From: Candidatus Coatesiibacteriota bacterium
Lineage (GTDB): Bacteria > RBG-13-66-14
DNA length: 12,305 bases
Assembly: GCA_014728185.1 (NCBI GenBank)
Contig: WJMB01000096.1
Location: 1 to 12,305, forward strand
Reading direction: 5' to 3'
In this document: positions 6,907 through 12,305 of the stretch, one piece after another
How positions within the stretch are numbered: the first letter of the stretch is position 1
Layout: each line of letters begins with the position of its first letter
Notes under the pieces: model-generated
Seen by the model: the letters and a program-made list of their open reading frames with translations, nothing else
Told to the model about the DNA's origin: nothing
The model's database searches: none
Translations under genes and position numbers: made by a program

Positions 6907-7779
6907 ATGGCGCAGAAAAACATCTTCGCCCGTTTTCTGGAGATGGACCGGCGCTGGCTATTCCTGGCGCTGGCCGTGGTTGTCATCGTGGCGCTGTTGC
7001 TTCCGCCGGCCATCGGCGTTCGAGTGACCTCGCCGGTGACCCGCTTCTTCGACGTCATCGACACCAGCGACCCCGATAAACCGCTGCTGCTGGCCGTCGA
7101 CACGCCACCCTCGGGGCTGCCCGAGCTGGAGCCGATGATCGTCGGTATCCTAAGCCACTGCTTCGACCGCGGCCAGCCGGTGATCCTGATCTCGCTGCAG
7201 ATGGAGGGCGTCTCCATCGCCGAGCGCCTGGTTGCGCAGGTGCAGGACGAGTTCAACCGCCGCGCCGTCGAGGCCGGCGTAGAACGTCGCATCCGCATGG
7301 GTGAGGACTGGGCCCTGCTTGGCTATCGGGCCGGCTTCAGCGCCGTGATCCTGGGCCTTGGCGACGAGGTGCGCAAGGTCTACACAACCGACCTCTACGG
7401 CACCCAGCTCGACGAGATACCCCTCTTCGCCGATTATCACAACTACGACGACACGGCCGCCGTCGTCGACATCTCCTGGTCCTCGACGCCGGAGCTCTGG
7501 GTCCAGTTCGCCGGCGGGCCCTACGGCGTGCCGATTCTGGTGGGCTGCACCGCGGTCAGCGCCCCCCAGTACTACGCCTACCTGCAGACCGGTCAGATGT
7601 CCGGACTGCTGGGCGGGCTCAAGGGCGCCGCCGAGTACGAGAAGCTGATCAGCCATCCCGGCCTGGCCACCCGGGGCATGGTGGCCCAGACCGGCGCCCA
7701 CCTACTGGTGGTCCTGTTGATTTTACTGGGCAACGTGGCCTTCTTCCTCGATCGGATGTCCAGGAAGCGACGCAAGTAG
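6907..7779 (+). CDS. Two-TM protein with large orphan domain, paralogue 2 (290 aa)
   Basis: This is a paralogue of the protein at 4953. The two align without a gap at an offset of two residues, with 143 identities in 288 positions by hand count (50%). I prefer the ATG at 6907, with GAGGTG (6898-6903) as ribosome binding site at a short 3-nt spacing. A GTG at 6901 would add two residues and is a real alternative. The architecture matches: a basic N-terminus, TM1 about 17-36, a domain of about 225 residues, TM2 about 262-282 and the tail RMSRKRRK. LGGLKG is at 235-240 and the spaced G-x3-G-x5-G-x2-A-V motif at 203-217. Conservation peaks at 203-240 (GGP-x-GVP, AYLQTGQM, LGGLKG), the likely interaction or active face. 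It has its own candidate promoter. It may replace or pair with paralogue 1 in the complex. The function is unknown. Confidence 0.75.
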   Translation: MAQKNIFARFLEMDRRWLFLALAVVVIVALLLPPAIGVRVTSPVTRFFDVIDTSDPDKPLLLAVDTPPSGLPELEPMIVGILSHCFDRGQPVILISLQMEGVSIAERLVAQVQDEFNRRAVEAGVERRIRMGEDWALLGYRAGFSAVILGLGDEVRKVYTTDLYGTQLDEIPLFADYHNYDDTAAVVDISWSSTPELWVQFAGGPYGVPILVGCTAVSAPQYYAYLQTGQMSGLLGGLKGAAEYEKLISHPGLATRGMVAQTGAHLLVVLLILLGNVAFFLDRMSRKRRK

Positions 7780-8711
7780 TATCCGGGCTGGAACGGTTGG
7801 CGTCTTAACGTATGCTGGCAGATATCCTTTCGAGAAAAGTGTGAAGGTGCCATCAAAGCAGGTTGGACCAAAGTCATAACTGCGAAAAGGGCCTCATGGG
7901 GTGAGATTGGCGTCATCCCGCTGACGAAAGGCGCCGGTTAGAGTCGTCGATTTGCAGTTAGAGAGTGCTTGACCCGTCAATAGCCCGCCAGCAGCTTGTC
8001 CCTTGGCTTCTCCAAGATACCTCAGCAGGGCGAATATCTTGTTTGTATCCATCAAATATATGAATTTTCTATGTTCATTACTATTCATCTAGCTCTGGCG
8101 CAACTGTTAGCGGCTGATTACCGGTCCCGTTCCAATGATAATCTCCTCCATTTTTCAAGGGCGTCATGGGACGTGTTCTAAACGCATCAGGCTAGTTAAG
8201 AGAGGTTTGCCTGGTATTCTCCGCCCTCCCGGATTTGTTTCGTTTTGATCAAATAATCATCAACCACGGCTGTATTCCTTGTTTTTCCAGCACTTGGATG
8301 TCATTGTAAATTTGGCGTCAGGGCATAAACAAGTGTGTTGATAACAGCGTTTTCAACAGATTGCGTCTCCCCAGCCGCCACCTTTTGATTTCACGTTTTT
8401 CGATATGTATATGATAGTCATCACGTTTGTTATCAGCAGGTTACAATCAAAAACCCGGTCCGGACGGGATACATGACCCCCTTTGTTCAAGCTATCTATA
8501 GCCTTACCAAAGTTTTAGGCGCATCTATCGTCAACCCGTCCCGACATACCGCCTGCCTGCGTGGAACCATATCTCGACGCGCAAGGAAACAGCAATCAAG
8601 GCGCTCAAGAGAACCCATACCCTTTCTCATTTCAATTACATTTCATCTGGCGCTCAAGGGTCGTGGATACGGCCCCCGGGGCCGGAATACCGGACTCTCA
8701 GCCGATTTGCC
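7780..8711 (+). other. Gene-free, AT-richer spacer
   Basis: I see no gene here. Open frames are short, lack ribosome binding sites and have no coding-like composition. Sampled 60-base lines count 32% (8041-8100) and 45% G+C (8341-8400), against 70% in a coding line (5221-5280). Small structures are visible: CTTGG/CCAAG at 8002-8016, and a GC palindrome of two 7-base arms around one base at 8670-8684. A TTGATT-17-TATATG promoter-like pair lies at 8385-8413, but such pairs are expected by chance in AT-rich DNA. No tRNA, CRISPR or transposon end was found. Confidence 0.6.
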
Positions 8712-8740
8712 TTGCCCTTTCCGCTCCCGTGTGCTAGTCT
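8712..8740 (+). promoter_or_regulatory. Weak candidate promoter ahead of the structured leader
   Basis: TTGCCC (8712-8717, 4 of 6) is followed after 17 bp by TAGTCT (8735-8740, 3 of 6), with a TG extended -10 (8732-8733). The layout, including TGCTA before the -10 core, mirrors the strong promoter at 1569-1597. Transcription would begin near 8747. The matches are modest, so this rests partly on the structured region downstream. Confidence 0.35.
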
Positions 8741-8746
8741 ACTGCC

Positions 8747-9005
8747 CGCACTGAAAAAGTCCTCCCGCTGTCGGAGCTGAATCCGTGGTAAGCGACCCCT
8801 GCGGCGCCCGGATTCGGCCCAACCGGATGGAAAGGCTCACCGAATTGTCTGACGGCTTGTAGCCGTTCAGCCGCACCCATGGTGACGCCCGGACTGCCAC
8901 CCGGAACACGTCAGGGGCGCACAGCCGGATGTTGAAGCGGATCGGGTCCCCCACACGGGGACTCACCGCCGCGCACACGGCCGGTCCCGCGGGCCGTTTT
9001 CTATT
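8747..9005 (+). ncRNA. Candidate structured leader RNA or ncRNA ending in an intrinsic terminator
   Basis: A GC-rich island within AT-richer DNA holds successive stems. H1 pairs 8777-8785 with 8809-8817 (9 bp, one wobble); an alternative pairs 8812-8817 with 8823-8828. H2 pairs CTG+ACGGCT (8849-8857) with AGCCGT+T+CAG (8861-8870), 9 bp with one bulged base and a 3-nt loop. H3 (8883-8913) pairs TGACG/CGTCA and CCGG/CCGG. H4 pairs 8944-8951 with 8957-8964, 8 bp with one wobble and loop CACAC. The terminator is at 8977-9005. The left arm of H2 could also pair with the right arm of the terminator, giving an antiterminator option. I compared it by eye with SRP, 6S, tmRNA and RNase P signatures and saw none. 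It may be an attenuated leader of the lipoprotein gene or an independent small RNA. GC-rich DNA forms hairpins by chance, so confidence is moderate. Confidence 0.4.
8977..9005 (+). terminator. Intrinsic terminator upstream of the lipoprotein gene
   Basis: ACGGCC (8977-8982) pairs with GGCCGT (8992-8997) around a 9-nt loop and runs into TTTTCTATT (8997-9005). This is the only stem in the window with a clear T-tract. It lies 31 nt before the lipoprotein ATG, and no annotated gene ends just upstream on the + strand. It must therefore end a leader or a small RNA. Confidence 0.5.
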
Positions 9006-9036
9006 ACCGACAACCGATACTCAACGAACCACGAGC

Positions 9037-9489
9037 ATGATTAAGCAGATCATCATAACCTCCCTCGTCCTGTCGCTGTTGCTCTGCGCCGGCTGCGCCG
9101 AGCCCGAGCGTCATGTCGCCGTCGATGAACTGTACCAAGAGGGAGTCGACGCCTGGGAAAGCGGCGACCTGGCTACCCTGGAAGAGACCGTGGCCGCATT
9201 CGAGGATCGCTTCCCCGGCGAGCCCCCGGGTCTGTACCTCGAGGCCCTGCTGACTCTGGAGCGCGAGGGGTTGGACAGCGCCGTTCCCGTCTTCGACGCC
9301 TTCTATCATCAGGCCTACGAACGCTACATCAGCGGTTACGATCAACTCGAAGCCGAGCAGCGCCGCTGCCTGGCGACTACCCGCGGCGCGGCGGTGCGCA
9401 CGGCCAATCTCTACGTCGAGCACTCCCGCTACAGCGAGTATGAGAAGTTCAGCTTCCTCGTCGAAGACCTGGACACCCTGCTGCGTTAG
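9037..9489 (+). CDS. Small predicted lipoprotein with TPR-like helices (150 aa)
   Basis: The frame is open from 8929, but the ATG at 9037 gives a proper export signal: a short positive start (MIKQ), a hydrophobic core, then LCAGC with Cys20 as the lipid-modified residue. The lipobox is imperfect because Cys rather than Leu/Val occupies position -3. The mature part is acidic and helical. The pattern YQEGVDAWESGDLATLEETVAAF, then LYLEALLTL, looks like tetratricopeptide-type helix pairs (residues about 33-80), and the rest is also predicted helical. It has no catalytic motif. The ribosome binding site is poor (only ACGAG before the ATG), and a terminator hairpin lies just upstream, so expression may be conditional. 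It has no operon partner, as the next gene is 1.4 kb away. Likely a membrane-anchored periplasmic helper protein; partner unknown. Confidence 0.65.
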   Translation: MIKQIIITSLVLSLLLCAGCAEPERHVAVDELYQEGVDAWESGDLATLEETVAAFEDRFPGEPPGLYLEALLTLEREGLDSAVPVFDAFYHQAYERYISGYDQLEAEQRRCLATTRGAAVRTANLYVEHSRYSEYEKFSFLVEDLDTLLR

Positions 9490-9498
9490 GTTGTCCAG

Positions 9499-9519
9499 CG
9501 ACGGCTCTCGACGCCGTCG
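9499..9519 (+). terminator. Hairpin just after the lipoprotein gene
   Basis: CGACGGC (9499-9505) pairs perfectly with GCCGTCG (9513-9519) around a 7-nt loop, 9 nt after the stop codon. The downstream bases are mixed, with no T-run. The position suggests transcript-end formation or stabilisation, while the sequence alone makes it a weak intrinsic terminator. Confidence 0.4.
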
Positions 9520-9700
9520 GGTACCGCTTGCTCTTGACGCCGAGAGAAGCCGGAAGACAGTCGCTCCGACCGAGCACCTTGCAAGGATGCAATGGAAAAA
9601 GCCGGGGATTGCCACAGCAAGCTGACTGTTCTATGTTGCTGTTCCGATTGATTACTGCATGATACCTGCTCTGCAGATAGCGTCAGCCGACATAAGGCTT

Positions 9701-9722
9701 GGCTGAACCAAGGCTGAACCAA
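9701..9722 (+). repeat. Tandem duplication of an 11-base unit
   Basis: The unit GGCTGAACCAA occurs twice head to tail (9701-9711 and 9712-9722) with no mismatch. It lies in non-coding sequence and looks like a replication slippage product; it could also be a pair of binding sites. Confidence 0.75.
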
Positions 9723-10773
9723 GACGCAACCTGCTTTTCGTTTGGCCTTCACAAGTTGAAGCTACCGGACCAACCGGCGGAACAGCCATCTCTCCGACTT
9801 TCCACGACACCATGCAACCGGGGCCCGCTGCCATAAATCGACTACCGGGATGTGACAGTAAGGCTAGCTATATTGCATTAGGGATCGTGTACCCTCTTCG
9901 GACCGGGTTATGGTTGTAATCTACTGATAATGCGCGTGTAGTATCCGAAGTACCTGCCACTTATAGCCAGTCAAGAGAGTGGCGGTGATAAGCGGTAAGC
10001 TCTGTGGAGTATCTACTGTGACTGTGGCCGGCATTTAACATCCATCCGATTGCTACTCGACTCATAAGTGCATTAATAACAAACATCAAGGATACGCAAT
10101 CATCAAGGACGCTCAGTGTGATGTGTGGATCAAAGCTCAACGCACCTAAAAGGCGAAGGCATTAAACACGAACCCGGACCAGATAGTTTCAACTCGAAAC
10201 ACCGACCTACGTCGTAAAAAGCGGCTGATACGAGGCAAAATCGAAGATAGATAAGTCCGCAGCTCTATCCTCTCGGCGCATACTCGTTATAGATGTATGT
10301 TATTAGGCTACTTGGGATCGATACATCTTCATCGAAGCCAGTGGCGCCAAGCAGTTTCTTTATGAGTACCGAGGAGTCAGACCGTGCATAATAGAAATGT
10401 GGAACCCCGCTTAACCTGCCACAAACAGAAAACTCGATGTGTAAACCTGATTGCCCGCTAACTGCTGATAATTGAACGATATTCAGTAACACCCCGGTCC
10501 ATGACAGCTAATTGATCCCAAGGCGAATACCCGCCGGATGAGCCTCTCAATTGAAGCTATGATAAGGCCCGAACACGTTCAATGATGCCTTCATAATACA
10601 ATGGATGATTGCCATGAAGGACAAGCTGACAGCAGTTTAACGCCTGGCTTGCAACTTGAAGTGCGAGCCCGCGCATCGAGTTGGCGTATCAACCAGGATG
10701 GCTTTTCAAAGCCCCCCATCGATACAACTCCCCAGACAACTCCGAAGAGATAAGCTTGATCCAGTTTTGTGTA

Positions 10774-10786
10774 AACCTCAGAGGTT
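10774..10786 (+). promoter_or_regulatory. Operator-like 13-base inverted repeat
   Basis: AACCTC and GAGGTT flank a single central A, forming a perfect dyad of 6-base arms about 170 bases before rpsO, overlapping a TAATAT box (10786-10791). It may be a repressor site or chance. No good -35 box at proper spacing was found, so the rpsO promoter is not assigned. Confidence 0.25.
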
Positions 10787-10818
10787 AATATCCAGTAGAC
10801 TCAAACAGTAACGATCTC

Positions 10819-10833
10819 GTCGGCTTCGCCGAC
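10819..10833 (+). other. Stem-loop in the rpsO leader
   Basis: GTCGGC and GCCGAC form a 6-bp stem around TTC. A shorter CGCC/GGCG hairpin follows (10863-10874). Bacterial rpsO leaders are often folded and bound by S15 itself for feedback control. Whether these stems form such an operator cannot be judged from one sequence. Confidence 0.3.
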
Positions 10834-10956
10834 TCTTCAATCAACCAGCACAGAGCGTCACCCGCCCAAGGGCGACCTCACCAACAACACCGAAACCCCG
10901 TTTACGTACCTTCGCGCGAATCGGCAACCTCGATTCGCCCCCTCCCGGAGGCTCCC

Positions 10957-11226
10957 GTGCCGTTGACCAAACAGCAGAAGGAAGAGATCATCCAGAAGTA
11001 CGGTCGCGACAAGAGCGACACAGGCTCCAGCGAGGTCCAGGTGGCCCTCTTGACCGCTCGCATCATCGAGCTCACCGAGCACTTCAAGGTGCACAAGAAA
11101 GACCACCACGGCCGCCGCGGCCTGTTGAAGCTGGTCTCCAAGCGCCGCCGGTTGCTCAACTACCTCAAGAACAACGCCGAGGATCGCTACCGCAATCTCA
11201 TCGCCGAACTCGGCCTGCGCAAATAA
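10957..11226 (+). CDS. rpsO: 30S ribosomal protein S15
   Basis: The protein has 89 residues, the normal S15 length. It shows the classic pattern MPLTKQQKEEIIQKYGR, then DTGSSEVQVALLTARI, LTEHFKVHKKDHHGRRGLL, and KRRRLLNYLK. The GTG start at 10957 follows GGAGG (10947-10951) at 5 nt; the initiating residue is still Met. S15 binds the central domain of 16S rRNA early in small-subunit assembly and contacts 23S rRNA in a bridge. H42, D49 and S52 of the E. coli-type rRNA-binding HxxD region are represented here by the HKKDHHGRRGL stretch. The gene sits directly upstream of pnp, an arrangement found across bacteria. The identification is secure. S15 feedback on its own mRNA is known in several bacteria but is not demonstrated here. 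Confidence 0.97.
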   Translation: MPLTKQQKEEIIQKYGRDKSDTGSSEVQVALLTARIIELTEHFKVHKKDHHGRRGLLKLVSKRRRLLNYLKNNAEDRYRNLIAELGLRK

Positions 11227-11239
11227 CTGACAGTCTAAG

Positions 11240-11273
11240 CCCGCCCGGGAAAGGACAAGAAACCCCGGGCGGG
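11240..11273 (+). other. Strong stem-loop between rpsO and pnp
   Basis: CCCGCCCGGG (11240-11249) pairs perfectly over 10 bp with CCCGGGCGGG (11264-11273) around a 14-nt purine-rich loop. No T-tract follows. In E. coli the rpsO-pnp gap carries a terminator and an RNase III-cut hairpin used for PNPase autoregulation. This stem occupies the equivalent place and may serve for processing, partial termination or RNA stability. Confidence 0.55.
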
Positions 11274-11275
11274 TC

Positions 11276-11322
11276 GGGGCGCGCCGAACAAGACAGGAAC
11301 GCTCTCGGCGCCGCAAAGCCCC
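11276..11322 (+). other. Second stem-loop in the pnp leader
   Basis: An inner 7-bp stem, GCGCCGA (11281-11287) with TCGGCGC (11305-11311), is extended by GGGGC (11276-11280) with GCCCC (11318-11322) across a 6-nt one-sided bulge. It lies between the first stem-loop and the pnp ribosome binding site, a position suited to RNase III or PNPase control of pnp mRNA. Confidence 0.35.
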
Positions 11323-11361
11323 CATGTGCAAGAGGAAAGGAAAGAAAGGAATCCCTGTAAG

Positions 11362-12305
11362 ATGCAGATAAGAAAAGAGATCCCGGTCGGGAAGCTGAAC
11401 CTCGTTCTCGAGACCGGCAAGATCGCCAAGCAAGCCGGCGGAGCCGTGATGGCCTCCTACGGCGATTCGGTCGTCCTGGCCACCGCCTGTATCGACCGCC
11501 GCGAGAAAACCAACCTGGGCTTCATACCCCTGATCGTCGACTACCGCCAGCGCACCAGCGCCGCGGGCAAGATCCCCGGCGGCTTCTTCAAGCGCGAGGG
11601 CCGGCCCTCCACCGTCGAGACCATCACCAGCCGGCTCATCGACCGCTCCGTGCGCCCCCAGCTCCCCAAGAGCCTCAACCGCGAGGTTCAGATCATCGGC
11701 ACCGCCTTCTCCGCCGATCCCCTCTACAACGTCGACGTCGTCGCCATGAACGGCGCCTTCGCCGCCCTGGCCATCTCCAGCATCCCCCACGAGCACATCC
11801 TGGGCGCGGTGCGCATCGGACGCGTCGACGGCGAGTTCATCATCAATCCCAACAACGACCAGCTCGAGGAGTCCGAGATGGACATCCTCGTCACCGGAGG
11901 CACCACCTCCCTGGTGATGGTCGAGGGCCTGGCCAATCAGGCTCCCGAGAACGTCATCGCCGAGGGTCTCGAACGCGCCCATGAGGAGATAATCACCATC
12001 GTGCGCGCCATCCGCGAGATCCAGGAGCACACCGGCCGTGAGAAAGAGGTCTTCCCCGAGCCCGAGCCCGATCTGGCCCTGGCCCACACCGTGCGCGAAC
12101 TGGCCGGCGACCGCATCTACAAGGCCCTGACCACCACCGAGGGCAAACACGAGCGTTACGCCGCCTTCGACGCCGTCCGCGACGACGTCATCGCCAAGCT
12201 CGAAGAACAGCTCGCCGAGGAAGAAAACAAGGACGAGATGCTGCGCGAGGCCAACCACGTGCTCCACGACATGGAGCGCGAGGTCGTCCGCGGACGCGTC
12301 GTCAA
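11362..12305 (+). CDS. pnp: Polynucleotide phosphorylase, N-terminal part (3' truncated by window end)
   Basis: The ATG at 11362 follows AAAGGA (11345-11350). The 314 residues present are about 45% of a usual PNPase of around 700. The first RNase PH-like domain carries the family marks GDSVVLATA, FIPLIVDYRQRTSAAGKIPGG, FFKREGRPS, and TSRLIDRSVRPQLPKS. It is followed from about residue 235 by the all-helical linker domain (EEQLAEEENKDEMLREANHV). The second, catalytic RNase PH domain and the KH and S1 RNA-binding domains lie beyond the window. PNPase degrades RNA 3' to 5' with phosphate to release nucleoside diphosphates, and can add tails in reverse; it is a cytosolic trimer, often in a degradosome. 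The gene probably shares transcripts with rpsO 135 nt upstream. The identification is secure. Confidence 0.97.
   Translation, partial: MQIRKEIPVGKLNLVLETGKIAKQAGGAVMASYGDSVVLATACIDRREKTNLGFIPLIVDYRQRTSAAGKIPGGFFKREGRPSTVETITSRLIDRSVRPQLPKSLNREVQIIGTAFSADPLYNVDVVAMNGAFAALAISSIPHEHILGAVRIGRVDGEFIINPNNDQLEESEMDILVTGGTTSLVMVEGLANQAPENVIAEGLERAHEEIITIVRAIREIQEHTGREKEVFPEPEPDLALAHTVRELAGDRIYKALTTTEGKHERYAAFDAVRDDVIAKLEEQLAEEENKDEMLREANHVLHDMEREVVRGRVV

Larger units (their letters stand above)
9520..10800 (+). other. Long gene-free spacer before rpsO
   Basis: No convincing gene is visible on either strand. Stop codons are dense, open frames are at most about 75 codons and without ribosome binding sites, and one sampled line (9901-9960) is 48% G+C. 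Visible elements are ACAGCAA/TTGCTGT (9614-9620 with 9636-9642), an exact tandem 11-mer at 9701-9722, and the inverted repeat at 10774-10786. It could hold decayed sequence or regulatory RNA, but nothing in it names itself. Confidence 0.55.

Noticed and set aside
8385..8413. TTGATT-17-TATATG promoter-like pair
   Set aside because: Four of six matches in each box is expected by chance in AT-rich DNA, and no gene or structured RNA follows closely.
8473..8754. 93-codon + strand frame
   Set aside because: No ribosome binding site, Arg/Ser-rich composition without domain features, and it runs through the candidate promoter and GC palindrome.
8747..9005. Identity with SRP RNA, 6S RNA, tmRNA or RNase P RNA
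   Set aside because: The island lacks the SRP GGAAGG-type apical loop context, the tmRNA acceptor end, and the RNase P GAGGAAAGTC signature; 6S-type pairing of the two ends was not found.
8929..9036. N-terminal extension of the lipoprotein frame
   Set aside because: It would bury the signal peptide and lipobox Cys inside the protein and would be read through the terminator hairpin.
10265..10492. 75-codon - strand frame in the spacer
   Set aside because: No ribosome binding site, no recognisable family, and AT-rich third positions unlike the genes of the window.
7780..10956. Search for tRNA, CRISPR array, transposon ends or phage genes
   Set aside because: No T-loop signature, no regularly spaced repeats, no transposase or integrase fragments and no terminal inverted repeats were seen.
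10858..12267. 469-codon - strand frame opposite rpsO and pnp
   Set aside because: It overlaps two securely identified + strand genes and reads as antisense of their codons.

Overview
The window comes from a GC-rich bacterial chromosome. Evidence for this is coding DNA around 65-70% G+C in sampled lines, GTG and TTG starts, strong AGGAG-type ribosome binding sites, and the universal bacterial pair rpsO-pnp. All supported genes lie on the + strand. The genus cannot be read from the sequence. The mix of orphan membrane proteins and a standard ribosomal/RNase pair suggests a poorly cultured lineage, but that is inference only.

Layout. (1) 1-1542: 3' part of a polytopic GT-C glycosyltransferase whose 5' end is outside the window. 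(2) 1569-1597: a very good sigma70-type promoter. (3) 1685-6642: five consecutive genes for a membrane system I cannot assign to any known function. They are two tandem, 89% identical 401-aa proteins (signal peptide, fibronectin-III-like domain, TM, alpha/beta domain, TM), a 202-aa six-TM protein, a 292-aa protein with one large domain between two TMs, and a 264-aa polytopic protein. A GC-rich hairpin follows. (4) 6839-7779: a second promoter and a diverged paralogue (50% identical, gapless) of the 292-aa protein. (5) 7780-8711: AT-richer spacer with no supported gene. (6) 8712-9489: a weak candidate promoter, about 230 nt of GC-rich hairpins ending in an intrinsic terminator, and then a small lipoprotein gene, an arrangement like an attenuated leader. 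(7) 9490-10956: another long spacer. (8) 10957-12305: rpsO and the 5' end of pnp, separated by strong stem-loops.

How the genes fit together. Genes 3 to 7 look like subunits of one cell-envelope complex. They are co-directional and contain two internal paralogue pairs. The alpha/beta domain of the tandem 401-aa proteins and the domain of the 292/290-aa proteins share a motif, G-x3-G-x5-G-x2-A-V, followed by LGGLKG just before the last TM. This suggests both families descend from one domain, although the charge pattern places them on opposite faces of the membrane. No catalytic signature was recognised, so the function remains open. The most interesting parts are this complex and the candidate structured leader at 8747-9005.
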